NCBI GenBank assembly: GCA_033239005.1
Contig: BSQZ01000037.1
Coordinates: 3,919,001-3,983,000, forward strand
Reading direction: 5' to 3'
Origin: Lamellibrachia satsuma
Lineage: Eukaryota > Annelida > Polychaeta > Sabellida > Siboglinidae
Length of the DNA stretch: 64,000 nt
Positions 11,955 to 25,456 of this stretch are shown piece after piece. A model generated the notes under the pieces. It made no database searches and was not told where the DNA came from. It saw only the letters and a list, made by a program, of their open reading frames with translations. The position numbers and the translations under genes were made by a program. Positions within the stretch are counted from its first letter, which is position 1. Each line of letters opens with the position of its first letter.

Positions 11955-12553
11955 TGCCACATCCTCACAGGTCATTAGACGCAGAGTCTGAGTGATTGTG
12001 ACGATACGCACAGACAGTTTCAAGATCTAGATGTGGGATTGCCAGAACCACCCCACGTGCTAGTCGAGCTGTCAACTCGCTGCTCAACGTCTCGATGAGT
12101 CCTTCAATGCTTCAGTAAAAGATGCTAGTTCAGCACCTGGCATCCCCCAAGATGCGGAGTGTGCTAACGAAGTACCGGAAGCCCCACAACGTTCTCAACA
12201 CAAACCGCGTAAACCCAAGTGGTTTGCTGACCATGAAACCAACTAATGACTTGTTGTGTTCGTTGTAAGATGATTTGTGGGGCAGAATAATCCCCTTTAT
12301 TTGCTGGAGGGCAGTCTACCTAAGGAAGGCTATCTTTATTACGTCAACCCAGTAATTTAGTAATTATCTATATAATGTATTTTAGCTTTTTCACTAATTA
12401 TACGTTCAGTTACTCGAGTCAGTGCTCTAGTGTTATCTTTGCAAAATGGCCACCAGTGTCGCTGGACTTGGTAAGATGTTAAAAGAGGTCATGCCGCATG
12501 TGTGCTGTCACCTGGTGGTTTATTTATACTGATGCTTTATTTATACTGATGCT

Positions 12554-12643
12554 CAGACTGCGGCCCCTTAGGCCCCTTATCATAGCTTGTCTCATGTGTG
12601 TTGTTTGTATTTGCCAGTGTCTCCTAACAAAGTTGGAGTATTA
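12554..12643 (+). repeat. 3' LTR remnant, terminal part
   Basis: Partner of 8480-8555. It carries an internal duplication, GGCCCCTTA twice. The LTR may begin as far upstream as ~12280 but the left boundary cannot be fixed. Confidence 0.55.
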
Positions 12644-12721
12644 AAGGCACGAAGGCTAAAAGTACAAAATTAAACAGTTTGGACAATCTTGGCTACAAGA
12701 CAGGATTAACAATGATGCCAT

Positions 12722-12956
12722 ACATACATCCATAGCATTACATACATACATACATAGTATTACATACATACATACATAGTATTACATACATACATACATG
12801 CATACATACATACATACATGCATGCATACATGCATACATAGTATTACATACATATATACACGCATACATAGTATTGCATGCATGCGTGCATGCATGCATA
12901 CATGGTATTACATACATGCATGCATACATACATACATACATACATACATACATACA
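12722..12956. repeat. (CATA)n microsatellite with variants
   Basis: ACATACATACAT runs with interspersed CATAGTATTACATAC and GCATGCATGC blocks. On the minus strand it reads as MYVCMYVCM, a repeat artefact. Confidence 0.97.
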
Positions 12957-15900
12957 TAGAACAGAGAAATTAAAAATTCCACAACTTTTTCTGACCAACA
13001 TTATTTGACATAACAAAGTCATACATTCTCCGAATCATTTCCCACAGCCTTCTAATACCCGTACCCCCATAATAATAGTAAAATCCTCCATTTCTGTTTA
13101 ATTAGTTGTGTACAAAGTGCAACGTTTAAGAGCACAATAATTCCAAGTTGTTATGGCAATAATATGTTGGTGAGTGCAAGAACGGCTTGGCATTTAGTAA
13201 TTGATCCTCAGGTTTAACTTGTCCAGCCAGATTCGAAACATGATACCAACAGCAACAGGTAGCCATCTGGTGACTGTGTTGCCACTAGGAAAATCTCCAG
13301 ATGTTTTAGTATACACCTGTACCTGTACTCCCTTAGGGAGTGCCGGTGAAATGTTGGAATGGCAGACGGCTGTTTAGTGTTAACAATACACATATTGAAA
13401 ACATCAACACTACAACATTTGATTAGGCCAAGGGCTATATATGGTCGGTGGGGCGGGGATGGGGGGGGTATATACACCCAGATTGCGCAGCACCAATTTC
13501 TAACTGCCAGATCAACAGGGTAAATGGTGTGAATGGCCAGCTAGCCTAATCATGCATTCTACTTGCCCTGGGCAATTATTAATGTGACATGACCATCTGG
13601 ATGGAAAGCCCACACTTACACAATAGGTTTTTGTATGTGCGCAAGGCTACTGTATGTAAGAACATGTATAATTCAGGCTTGTTACCAGGAGTGTTATTTC
13701 ATATGGACATAAATAAACAAATATTGCCACTGGGGGTTCATAATGTGCAAGAAACTCCCCCTGAGGACCTACCTGAGGACCTACCCAAGGACCACCCGAG
13801 GACTGATACTTCCATAGACCTGCCAACCTTTATCTGATAAATATGAAGTCATCCATGCGGAACAATTTATGCTACATCCCAATGCGCTCATATTTACCAT
13901 GAATAGTTCATGACTTGTAAATAACATATGACACACCATTCAAGTCGTATTTATGAGTCATGAACTCGAAAGCAAAAAGGGTGCCTAGGTTGGCGACATT
14001 CACCTTGCTAGTCATCAAGGTGGCAACCATAGGTTCAATCTCAGGTAAAATTTATTTATGCATTTTACAATTTGACAAGTTCAACTATTATTACATCATC
14101 ATTATAGTCAGGAAAGGTAGACCCAATGGTAAGTAGACCACAGGTCACGATAGATGATTGTTTTGTTATCTTCCTGTTGGACTGCACCGAATACAAACAA
14201 GCTGTTCACAAGAGTTCGCGACTCAGATTCATGGTAAATACGAGCTCACTGGAACACAGCATAATACCTGTAAAATCAAACTGCTAAAACCATGAGGCTC
14301 GTCCTTGGTCATGTCTGCTTCAACATAACATTCCATTTGTATACGACATTACATAAAGAACTAGGCAATTAGCGCTAAAGCCATAAAAACGAGCATGTAT
14401 TTTCGAGCTGCCAGTCTGATGGCTAGCAGCCTCCGGACCGGAGGATCTCTGAGGAAGACAATCGATATCTAATGTTATGATGAGCCAAAGGGAGATACGA
14501 AATGATACACCAAAATCTCCGTTCCACTACCTAATTGACAGTTGTTCTTGCCAGCTACTGGCAAGTATCTGGCCTATCATTCAGCTGTGGTCAAAAGACA
14601 AACGCAGACAAACCTGCCCATAACAAATGAAACTAGATCCCGACAGTCAGGACAGGCCAACAAAACACTTCCCTGTTTCTCGTCTGAGTCACATCTAAAA
14701 AAAAATGTTTTGAGTTGCTTAGAAAATAACCCTCATCTCATACACTGTTCGCGTGAAATGTGTAGATTATGTCACCACAATGAATAGTGCTTGTACTGGT
14801 CCAAAAAAGAATATTTAAATTACTCATCGGCTATGCTACAATAAACCTACAGGCCCCTCCCGTCCTATCACATGTAGGATGACAGCGAAGACCTGGTGAT
14901 TCCAGTGAAGTCAAACTGAATTTCTTTTAAAAAACATGTTTGTTAAAATTGGAGAGCGGCAGTGTTAGAAGGCACAAAGTAGTTTTAGTAAAATAACAAT
15001 GACCGGATAAAAATAACTTACTCTTACATTGGAAGACAGATGACTGGAATAAAGTATCTGCCAACTGTGAAATGCAATAATTGTCTGAATATGTTTTAAA
15101 TTCAATTCGACATATATCTGACAGTCGCCTGTGAAACTATTGATGAGCCAATGCCTTCCTTGTCCATGTTACATGGAACTTGTCGCTTCGGATGGCTTGT
15201 TCAATTATCTTGATAGTTCACTAATTTTTTGTCGGAATGTCTTTTAAAAAAATTGTAAAGCTAAAAGTTGAATAGCTATGTATTTGATATAGGTGAAAAA
15301 ATTACTGGGATTAGGGTTATATTACTTTCAATCTAAATTTATTGATGTGTTGTCTGTTAAATTGACTGTGTAAATTCAAATTGGTTTGGAACATAAATCA
15401 AGTTACTACTTCATGTTTGGCCTGCCACGAATGGACATGAAAATTATGTCTGACTTACAATGTTTTGAAAACAAAACGATCTGTCACATGCATACAATTG
15501 TATACTGTATTTTATTCAGTATTATGTATTTCTATTTGTAATAAAGCAAGTAACATAAGTTTTACACTTCTTCTTGTCCTTTTTTCAACAATTTTATAGC
15601 TACAAAATATTATAATGACATCGCTACTTCTATTATGTTTGTCTACTATTGTTGTTGAAAATAAAGGTTAATTCATTCATTCAATCAATTTTGTTAACCA
15701 TATCAGCTACAACTCTCAACTAATGCCACATGTCCAAGGTGCCAGCAACATTTTAGACAGACAGTAAACGCTCAGTCCGATTTACTTAGTATAATAAAAC
15801 GTATAATTAAACACCAATATTTGTTGCATTTGCAGTCTAGTTATTGTATTATAATTTCCATCACTATTTTTTCTGTTGGTGACAATGTTAATATTTTATT

Positions 15901-16075
15901 GCTGTTCGTCAATTTATATTTTGAAACTTTTGAAATTCAAATATGTTAACATTTATTCTTTCTTCAACCCCTGGAATTTTTTATTCTATCACTTTGTTTC
16001 TCCACAAAATCACTATACAAGATGCTTCCCATCAATTAGCATACAAAACAACTACATCGTGTCTTCATGCGCAAG
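12957..16075. other. Noncoding
   Basis: Short frames only. ATTCATTCATTCAATCAATT at 15670-15689, preceded by AATAAAGG, looks like a retroelement 3' tail, but the body is not recognisable. CCTGAGGACCTACC-type short duplications at 13757-13787. Confidence 0.5.
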
Positions 16076-16145
16076 GGATCCTACAGTTACTGACATGTAT
16101 GTCGCCACAAGGGATCCTACAGTTACTGACACGTACATGTCCCCA
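16073..16145. repeat. 36-bp tandem duplication
   Basis: AAGGGATCCTACAGTTACTG followed by ACATGTATGTC / ACACGTACATGTC, twice. Confidence 0.85.
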
Positions 16146-16781
16146 AACATCCACTAAAATTTAAATGTTAGTACAGCATAGGTCCTCAAATATAGTCATG
16201 ACCCTGTTGAAAAATAATTTTCAATAGAACAAAAAATGCGAAATGTGGGTACGATATCTATCAAAATTGTTTTATATCTATCAAAATAAATTTATTCGTA
16301 TACCATGAACATGGAAGTAAATTAGTGATCAGTCCCAGGAATGATTCAACCACACAAACAGGAAACACCAATCTCACCCTCAGTACACAGGAGAGTTCTA
16401 CTTAGCTAAGTTACATGAGGACGGTACAAATGCCAGCACATGAGAATATCAGACACACGTCTGACAGCTATACGGGTTGGCAAACACTGACAACCGCTAC
16501 AATAAACCGTCAATACACATAATTAACACCAGGTACTAGTGTGATAAATCACGACACGTGGCAACTCTCAGTCTCAGCTACGTTACACGTATCGACTGCC
16601 AGAAACTGGCACTTCGAATAGACAGGAGGCTGTCCCTATCAGCAACCAAGGAAACATGAATCTGTCTTGGCGTGAATTAAAATCCCCACCACCACAATTT
16701 CATAAAACAGCAATCCAATGTTTACTTATATACACATGCAGACAAAGGATTGGGTTGAAAGCTACACCAATTTTAATTCTA

Positions 16782-16877
16782 GATGACATTTTCCCATTAC
16801 TTTTGAAAATATATAATTATATAAAATACAAGATGACATTTTCACATTACTTTTGAAAATATATTATTATATATAAT
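16782..16877. repeat. 48-bp tandem duplication
   Basis: AGATGACATTTTCMCATTAC plus TTTTGAAAATATAT..., twice. Confidence 0.9.
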
Positions 16878-16904
16878 GTTGGTAGTCAGTGTTCAACTAA
16901 ACAG

Positions 16905-17735
16905 GTCTTCTGCAGGTGAAGTGTAAAGGGCTTTGAGTGGATCGACCACTTTAATGATATTCACGGGCAATGTAGCACATGCATCAGATTGTGTGTGCAA
17001 AATTTGGGTGCTTATTTCGATAAGCACATGTCCGTGGAACAACATATCAAATCCAAATGTCGGGCAGCTTATGCACAACTGTATAATATCGGAAAATATC
17101 TTGATCATCGAAGTGCAGAAAAACTTATTCATACTTTGGTCCATAACCACATTGACTACAGCAATGTGTTGCAGGTCAGTTTACATAATAAAGAAACTAC
17201 AGATGATGCAAAACACCGCGGCCAGAATGTTGTGTAGAGTTGGTAAATATGCCCACATAACTCCTACACTCAAACGACCTCATTGGTTGCCAGTTGAGTT
17301 TTGCATTAAACACAAGATATGCTTGCTGAGTTTTAATGCACTAAATGGTCGTGGTCCACAGTATCTGTCGGAAATGTTGACAACTAGAAACGTCCATTAT
17401 GGACTGAGATCTCATGAGGCTCCGACACTCAATATACCAAAGACAAAGTGGAAAACTCTGGGGGATCGCGCTGAATGGAATTCCCTACCTGAAGACGTGC
17501 GCAGTAGCAATGATGTCAGTGTTTTTAAGAGAAAATTTAAGACTCACTATTTTACCATAGCATATAACTAAGTTACTATTTTAGTCATTTAAATAGCTGT
17601 ACTTTTTATAATCATTTGTATTATGGCATTTGGTTCTACTGTTTTTACATTTTACTATACGATTTCTTATGCTGTACATAGAACACCACTGTACAGATAT
17701 GGTGCTATAGAAATTAATAAACATTAACATTTACA
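16905..17735 (+). mobile_element. LINE 3' end, CR1/jockey-like
   Basis: C-terminal coding part of a non-LTR element: a frame with VQNLGAYFDKHMSVEQHI, then a frameshift near 17220 into LQMMQNTAARMLCRVGKY, LKRPHWLPVEFCIKHKI and WNSLPEDVRSS...FKRKFKTHYF with a stop at 17569. These are typical residues downstream of RT in CR1/jockey/L2-like proteins. The ~160-bp 3' UTR ends GTGCTATAGAAATTAATAAA with a CATTTACA tail. The RT core is missing. Confidence 0.82.
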
Positions 17736-19582
17736 CATTTCCATTTACACATATTTTAAAGCAGATACTGTAGTAAAAATGTCCCTCAGCCCCAACATGA
17801 TTTCTTAAAACAGAAAAGCTGAAAATAATCCATGTTACCTAAAGCTACATCAGATGTTTACAGGCCAGGAACTTAACCACAATTCACTTATGTGTTCGTG
17901 GAAATGTGAAGGATGTAGATTCTAAGAAGACACCTCTCCGGCTTATCTGTAACCTCCCCCTCAATGTGCACTGCATGCAAACCAAGCCTGAACCAATCTT
18001 CTTTTCCTTGGTTGAACAGGTGCAGACTGACACTAAACAGATCCATGTTCATGAAAACAATTTAATGCGCTGCATCTCAGCAAGCCTGCCACAAACACAT
18101 CACCGAAGCAGGCGCTTATAGCCAGGCCCATAATGTTAACCAGAGGTGCTTAACCAGCGCCCAACGTACGCATCTATCTAATGAATTTCACGCAGAACAT
18201 GTTCGGCTGTCTGAGCGCTTATCAGCAACATGCAGGCACACAGCAACATGCAACAACAGGCAACTCGACATACGCGAACTTATCCAAGAGCACCATGGTG
18301 GAATTTCATTTTTAGATAACTGATCACCCTAATGCCAATCCTTACAACTCCCTGACCTATAGACTGCATATTTTGGGACCCATTTGCGAACAGTTCAACA
18401 CTGTGCTTACGCGAGAGTGTGACGTGACTGCAATGGCAAATGACTACACTGACAAGTAAGAAGGGGAGGAATTCCCGGCACACAACAGCTGAGTGCTGCA
18501 TGAAATGACAGTGATGAAGACGTTTTAAAGAATATACCACATTTCCTGTGCATTTCATTAAACTGCAATGAAACCAGCTACAGTAGCCCCACGATATAAT
18601 CTGCATTGTCCATGACAGATGCATTATTGAAGGCCTGATTACACTTAATTATGTTCATAGAATCAGTCCCAAATTAAAGATATTTTCCACTTGCAATATA
18701 TGAATGTCCCAGAGCAGTTAAAGTGGCAGAACATATTTTAAACTGTATTTTATATTAATACTGCAGTTAAACATCTCGGTAAATTGTGAGCACTATTCAA
18801 TGACCTCCTAAGAAGAGTTACATAGCTGAGGAGCTATGGATGATAAGCGAGACAGGTTAATTTCATACAGAAATAACACATGCTTAAGGAACTACAATAA
18901 TAAACAGCATGTAAATACCACGTATCATTTCTATATAGGTGTACAGGTGTAGCCATTATCATTATTACCTGTAGTAGCAAGACAGCGCTACACACAAACA
19001 AAGCACTTCTACTCAAGGATTTCATCTTCAAGTGTTTCAGATATTTATGCAGTCATTCACACAGAATGCATAGATCCAGTTGTGGTTTGTCAAACTGTTG
19101 GGGCGACACTTCGTCACAAATCTACAGTATTGGATACCTTTGAAGTGTTGGCCCAGACAGGCCATATTCTCTGGAGGATGCCTCAAAGGCCAGTTCATTA
19201 GACAAGTCGACTGAATTATGATTAACTATGAGACACGGTGCCTAATTTCATCTGGCTGTGGGCAGGCGTTGTACAATTGGCTATAACCAATGACGCTCGA
19301 TAAAAACGTCAAATAACGGCCATGGACTGTGCGCTGGCCAGAGCACCTGAATTGCTAGTGCACAGGTGTCATGGAAACTGAAACATTGATCCAGCATTTT
19401 CTCTCTCGTACTGATCACAGTGTTTTTCTTAATAATAGAGAACCAATAATAGAGAACCAATAATACAGAACCAATAATTGCACATTCCAGTTTTTCTAGA
19501 TTAAACTTTTTTATCAAACCAGGAGGTTGTAAACTCCCCACAGACAAAACTATTATGTGTTACTCTAATGTACTGCCATGAA
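17736..19582. other. Noncoding
   Basis: Short frames without recognisable domains. AATAATAGAGAACC occurs three times near 19430-19475. Confidence 0.55.
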
Positions 19583-19995
19583 GCATGTCTATACAATAGT
19601 CTCTATTCGTGACTATATGTATTATGTTGGCGCCTATCGTGGTTCTGCAGATATGTCTATACAATAGTCTCTATTTGTGACTATATGTATCATATTGGTG
19701 CCTATCATGGTTCTGCAAATATGTCTATATAATAGTCTAGTTATGTCTATATGTATCATATTGGTGCCTATCATGGTTCTGCAGATATGTCTATATGATA
19801 GTCTTTATTTGTGTATGTATGTATCATATTGGTGCCTATCATGGTTCTGCAGATATGTCTATATGATAGTCTTTAGTTGTGTCTATATGTATCATATTGG
19901 TGCCTATCCTGGTTCTGCAGATATGTCTATATGATAGTCTTTATTTGTGACTATATGTATCACGTTGGTGCATACTCTCGTGGTTCTGCAGATAC
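19583..19995. repeat. 68-bp tandem repeat, ~6 copies
   Basis: Units share GTGACTATATGTATCATATT, GGTGCCTATCATGGTTCTGC and AGATATGTCTATATGATAGT. The third and fourth units have small changes. Confidence 0.93.
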
Positions 19996-20834
19996 CATTC
20001 ATACATAAGGTAATCGGGATGCTATAAAATGCCAATAAACTAAGACAGATATACAGTATTTCATAGTTTTCTTACTAGAACATTAAACATTCTTAATTAA
20101 TTTCTGGTAGTTTGAGTTGACATTTCAGAATATAATAAATGCATGCCCCAAACCTCTGCATGCCTTTTAGCTCTAGCATCAATCTACCTAAAGACTTCGT
20201 AGTTCAACACATCCTTGAACTATTTAGGTTAGAAATAATTTATTCTACAATACATGATTTTAAGATTAAATTGATCACACTTTGTACCTTTAAAATGTCA
20301 TTAATGCTAAATGCTGCAATTCAGAAACAGCTATTTAATGAAAGAGCTTTTCCACTGATCACTACAGAGTGCCTACTCTATCACTGGTCCGTGCTCATTG
20401 AACAGAGTTGCTGCTCAATAGCAGTTAAACATCTATAGTTCTACATGTCAAATATAGCAGATCCACATGAAAACACCCGTCAAAACAAACAGACAAAATG
20501 ACAATTTGAAAATGTCAACCGAGAAATGTAACGAAAAGACAATAACTGAAAACTGTTGTTTCCTGAACTTTATTGCAAACTGACATTTAACTGTCAAAAG
20601 GATGAATTTTGCACAACTAGTGAGGTTAATTATTCAAGTCGTGCGGCCGTAAATTCATCTGCAGTGCAGCTACCATAAACCCAGTTCTTCTGGTGGCTGC
20701 ATTTCCAGGATAATACAAAATAATTATTCTCTGACTAGCGTCAACACTTACTAATCAAGCGTGTCGTGTCATTGTCACCTGTCTGCTCCCCCACAGCTGG
20801 TACCTACTGTATTATAATTATAACATTTTGAGGT
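19996..20834. other. Noncoding
   Basis: A 99-codon frame at 20139-20438 has no recognisable features. No element seen. Confidence 0.55.
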
Positions 20835-21388
20835 CTCTAATTTAGTATGACAACTTAAGGTTTATCTCCCTTTAAAAGGTATGACAACTTAAGGTTCATC
20901 TCCTCTTAAAATGTATGACAACTTAAGGTTCATCTCCCATTAACATGTATGACAACTTAAGGTTTATCTCCCTTTAAAAGGTATGACAACTTAAGGTTCA
21001 TCTCCCCTTAAAATGTATGACAACTTAAGGTTCATCTCCCATTAACATGTATGACAACTTAAGGTTTATCTCCCTTTAAAAGGTATGACAACTTAAGGTT
21101 CATCTCCCCTTAAAATATATGACAACTTAAGGTTCATCTCCCCTTAAAATGTATGACAACTTAATGTTTATCTCCCTTTAAAATGTATGACAACTTAAGG
21201 TTCATCTCCCCTTAAAATGTATGAAAACTTAAGGTTCATCTCCCCTTAAAATGTATGACAACTTAAGGTTCATCTCCCCTTAAAATGTATGAAAACTTAA
21301 GGTTCATCTCCCCTTAAAATGTATGAAAACTTAAGGTTCATCTCCCCTTAAAATGTATGACAACTTAATGTTTATCTCCCTTTAAAAT
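20835..21388. repeat. 34-bp tandem repeat, ~16 copies
   Basis: Unit ATGACAACTTAAGGTTCATC plus TCCCCTTAAAATGT. The first nine units cycle through three variants (CCTTTAAAAGGT, CCCTTAAAATGT, CCATTAACATGT), a 102-bp higher-order repeat; later units are more uniform. Confidence 0.96.
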
Positions 21389-22137
21389 GATGACAAGTTA
21401 TTGTCTGTTTTCCTTTAGATGTCATATTTACATTACATTTTGAAGATCACCCCTGCTAGTTTGCAGGAAGACTTAGGCTTAGAAAACTTTCTACTTCATA
21501 AAACAAAATCACAGTGGGTGCCAGGAATGTAAACCACTCCACCTACTCATAGAAATAAGCTGAACAAATATTCTGTTCACATTGCAAGCCTCTTTTAATC
21601 AGTAACACATTACATGGTAGGTGGGTCAGATTCTGATTCTGAATTCTGATGATCCTGTTTGTGAAACAGGACAGGATAGGACAGATAACACCCTGCTTAG
21701 CTCTATAATAAAAATGGTAAAAATATAAAAATCAATATATTTTCAAAATTGGAACAATTTATAGTCCCTGGCTGCGGAGCTGAGCCCGTGCCAGTCTCCC
21801 ACCCATGAGAGTGAGTCATATATTTCAGAATTCAGCAAAACATTTTATAGCAGACTGAAACACAACTTTGTTTTAATCTTTCCTGAAACTCACAACTGTA
21901 CTTACAATTGCTCCCTCCATGAGCCACCTAATTTCATACCCTCCACAGTTATTTATATCCCCCGTAACCTATTAACCTGCCAGGGCGACTGGGGAACGAT
22001 GAAGGCATCTTCAGGCATCCAGGTATGTGCCCTGTCTACCTAGTTAAGTACCACCACCAGCAGCCAAATCCACATGAACTGGGCCATACTTGGGCAAGGA
22101 AGCACTCCCTCGAATACAAATAACTATGTAAAATGTT
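21389..22137. other. Noncoding
   Basis: ACAGGACAGGATAGGACAG at 21667-21685. Contains GAGCCCGTGCCAGTCTCCCA, related to text at 57231 on the edge of phnW exon 6. No gene. Confidence 0.5.
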
Positions 22138-22345
22138 GATGATGCAAATACACCAGTGAACTTGAAGTACATAAGTACAGAAGTAAGTTGAAGTACATTA
22201 TGAAGTACAAATACACCAGTCATGTTGAAGTACATAAGTAAGTTGAAATACATGTTGAAGTACAAATACACCAGTGATGTTGAAGTACATAAGTAAGTTG
22301 AAGTACATGTTGAAGTACAAATACAGCAGTGATGTTGAAGTACAT
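22138..22345. repeat. ~55-bp tandem repeat, ~3.5 copies
   Basis: TTGAAGTACATAAGTAAGTT, GAAGTACATG and AAATACACCAGTGATG, with a nested GTTGAAGTACAT sub-repeat. Confidence 0.88.
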
Positions 22346-23277
22346 ATTAAAGATGTCTTGACCAAATCTTAACTTGTGATATCTTCGAAAAGTGGTACTT
22401 TGATGGACTGTGTAGAACGTAACTGGTTGGCAACTGTTTATTTTCCTCATTAATTCTTGTAAAATCACTGGGTGTGTCTCAAACATACTTACAATGAATT
22501 AATTCATACTTATGTTTTTCGCTTTTAAACATTTAATTGAAATTTTTAATATTATATTGTAAGTGCACTAAAAATATTTTTTGTCTTTGGCAATATAGTT
22601 TTCTTATATGGAAGAATACAGTAAACAGTTCCTTTGAAATGCTTTCGTCAAATTGTAAAACGAGCTACGACAAAACAGTCATAGAAGTGTCCTGAAATTT
22701 GATTTTTGATGAAGTGCATCATGTGGCAATAAGCAAATATCCTGATCCTAAATAGTAATGATGCACCTGTGTGCAAAAGTGACACATGTTGTACGAAAGC
22801 CCTGCGAAATATCGGCAAAAACAAAGTGGTACTAGATCTTCATTTCTCCTCATTCAGTTCACCTCTGATGGAACTCCAAGCTTTTTGCCATGGCAAAGTG
22901 CCACAAAAACCGATAAAGCCCAGTGTGGCTAAATTGAATCTAGGCGGGCGTGGCGTCTTAGCGGGGTCTCAGGTGGCAGTGACAACACCGCCACTCATAG
23001 CTGACGACCATCAAACGAACATCCACTTAGCCTCTTGTCGCCGGCGCAAGTGGCATTTTCAGCAGCTTACGTAAGCAACAATCAGAGGCAATTAACGTGT
23101 CAAGTAGCATAGTTCCATCCTGCACAACGCCAACGTCAGACGTGCCTCCATGACAGGAGCTCAAGGCAAAACATCACATGGAGGAAGTTTTGACAAAACT
23201 CTCAGGAAGTACTTCCATATCAAGGAGTTACGCTTAAATGTACAATGTCTGATCATTTCTATTGTTATATAGTATAA
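22346..23277. other. Noncoding
   Basis: 101-codon frame at 22769-23074 lies in a GC-richer patch (22900-23060) but shows no domain or splice context I can defend. Confidence 0.45.
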
Positions 23278-23404
<127 letters not shown>

Positions 23405-24859
23405 TACTTGCTAACCTGTGTACTAAGATAATAAACAGCCGGAAACAGGACTGCATAAATCGATGTCATCATACTTCATAAATATGAGTCATGATTCAGT
23501 CCCGTCATGTAATGTGTTTTGTTTTCCTGCACCAGATGCAACATTTCATTCAACAGCACCATTGTTCATTAATCACAAATAATAATTTACTCAAAAATAA
23601 CTTTTCCAACTTTTTTGCTAAAATAGGTTATGCATCTTATGCAAATAGTGTGCCTAGATTTTTAACGATATATTATCTACTATGGCAGCACAAAAACAGT
23701 GCCAAGCCAGTTGACATCTTCCAACAGTATTGTTGAACAGCGTCTATAGGATATGTAATGCATTCAACCTGCCAACCAAACAGTGTCTCCCATAAAACAC
23801 ACACTCGAAACAGGCAATGACCTATGGACGGCAGACGCATTCAAACCAATCGCAGCAGAAGGAAACGTCAACCAGAACTAATTATGACTCATCCCTTACA
23901 ATACAATAGATTATCCCCAAAACAACACGTAGCAACAAAACTGGCAACGAGAGGACACATTCATCAAACAAACACTGCCCATTTGTAGACCACCCATCAG
24001 ACAAAAGTGAAGAAACAACCATTTCAACACCGAGCGCCTTCCTGCCGGCCGCAGAACAGCAGCACTTGGCACGACAATTGATTTTCTTGGCCTGACAAAT
24101 CTATTATCACACTAGCGAGCAGATCGATCTTGTGCAGTGGCATCTCCAAGAGGAATGCCGCTTGTGATTCTAGCTCCCCGCGTGTCGCGGCCAGCCTCTG
24201 GCCCAGCCGTCGAGATGCAAGCCGCTCATACCTGTGCCACTTGCTTTTTTTGCTGATACTCCCTTTCCAGGAAACGTAACCACAAGCCGATTATGGGAGT
24301 ATCTGACATCATTCAAACTGTGGCAACTGATTAAGTTATGAAAACTGTTGGTGCCGGCGGCATGCACTAACTGTTATTGATGGTGCATCAAAAGGACGGT
24401 GGGCTTCCCAAATAGGTGACTGCATCAGCAAACCTGTCAACCTTTGAGAAATGACACGATGAACATAGTGACGATTCAAAGAACACGCTTCCCTTGAGAC
24501 GGTTATGCCAACAAATACTGACTGATCCTAGGCCTCATTTTGTAATTGTTTTGGCATCATCCATAAGAATAGCAGTGATTGTGTAATACAAACAACATAC
24601 AAACAACAAACATTACAAAACATACAATACAAAACAAGCTACTGCTCTGCAACAATTCGGGTTGATTCTCTACTGCTGCATGTAAGCCAATTGACTGAAA
24701 TTAATCAAATTGGGCAGAACTCGTCTGAGCCGGAGATAACATCAGCACTCTTTCCTGCTTTACTACTCTGATATCCTTACACACTACATTCACACTCAGT
24801 GTTTTTAAGGTCTTTTTATACTGACAAATTGCCCATATAATATTTATATACATTTATTG
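23405..24859. other. Noncoding
   Basis: Nothing recognised beyond short ACAAAC/ATACAA runs near 24590-24640. Confidence 0.5.
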
Positions 24860-24923
24860 AATAAGTCCTGTTACTGGGTCTTCGGACATGTTGGAACTGA
24901 ATAAAATACAATACAATACAATG
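24860..24923 (+). mobile_element. Probable non-LTR retroelement 3' tail
   Basis: CTGGGTCTTCGGACATGTTG, GAACTGAATAAAATACAATA with (ATACA)n following resembles the 3' UTR end and microsatellite tail of a LINE. The coding body is not seen upstream. Confidence 0.4.
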
Positions 24924-25144
24924 AGAAATTAGAAAACTGTGCACCTAATAAAAATGTGGACCAGTGAAATATATGTCAGCTAATATTGGTCACTGTCATT
25001 TTGTAACTGTACCACTAATATAAATGATATTAGCTTTAAGGTAGCTTGGTCAAAGAAATGTAAAGAAACATGTTTTCCCAACTGACATTCCACATTATGA
25101 TTACCCTCATGACACGCTGATCAAACTGCAGGAACAATGGACGC

Positions 25145-25375
25145 AATGCCATGGTGGTTAAAACACCAAACTCTCAATCGAAAGAACCTGATGTCGAATG
25201 CTCTTGCTGCAGTTTCAAAGCTTGGACAATTTGTTTACTCCACATTGCTTCAATTCACACAGTTGTAAACGAGCACCTGATTCGAGACAGGTTTGCCAGA
25301 GGGTGTAGTGTAAAGTGCTTTGAGCAGCCCCAAGAGCTGGATACTGCGCTACGTCAAAACGTATCTTTACCTTTT
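25145..25375 (+). mobile_element. tRNA-derived SINE, diverged
   Basis: TGCCATGGTGGTTAAAACAC resembles an RNA polymerase III A box with flank. GATGTCGAATGCTC, ~35 nt on, resembles a degenerate B box. The 3' part has GTGTAGTGTAAAGTGCTTTG and GCGCTACGTCAAAACGTA. Similar AGTGTAAAGGGCTTTGAG text occurs at 16919, at the LINE end. Confidence 0.55.
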
Positions 25376-25456
25376 TTAGGAGGCAACTGTTTAAATCAGT
25401 TAATTATTTTGTTGCATGTCCATGTTCGGCAATGTCAGCGCTAGCTCAACCAGCAT

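Larger units (their letters stand above)
8480..12643 (+). mobile_element. Decayed LTR retrotransposon (Ty3/gypsy- or BEL-type)
   Basis: Pieces in order protease, reverse transcriptase, RNase H, integrase, all + strand and broken into about ten frames. Related sequence ends bound it: 8480-8555 and 12554-12643 share AGACTGC, CCCCTTATCAT, CCAGTGTCTCCTAACAAAGT and TGG(G/A)GTATTA, probably remnants of the LTRs. That domain order is used by Ty3/gypsy and BEL elements and differs from Ty1/copia, where integrase comes before RT. No envelope-like frame seen. Not functional. Confidence 0.85.

Noticed and set aside
8480..12643. Endogenous virus with envelope
   Set aside because: No envelope-like frame between integrase and the 3' LTR remnant; consistent with a plain LTR retrotransposon.
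12738..13022. Cys/Met/Tyr-rich 94-codon frame
   Set aside because: Translation of the (CATA)n repeat.
18280..18624. 114-codon minus-strand frame
   Set aside because: No domain, no splice context, composition like the noncoding flanks.
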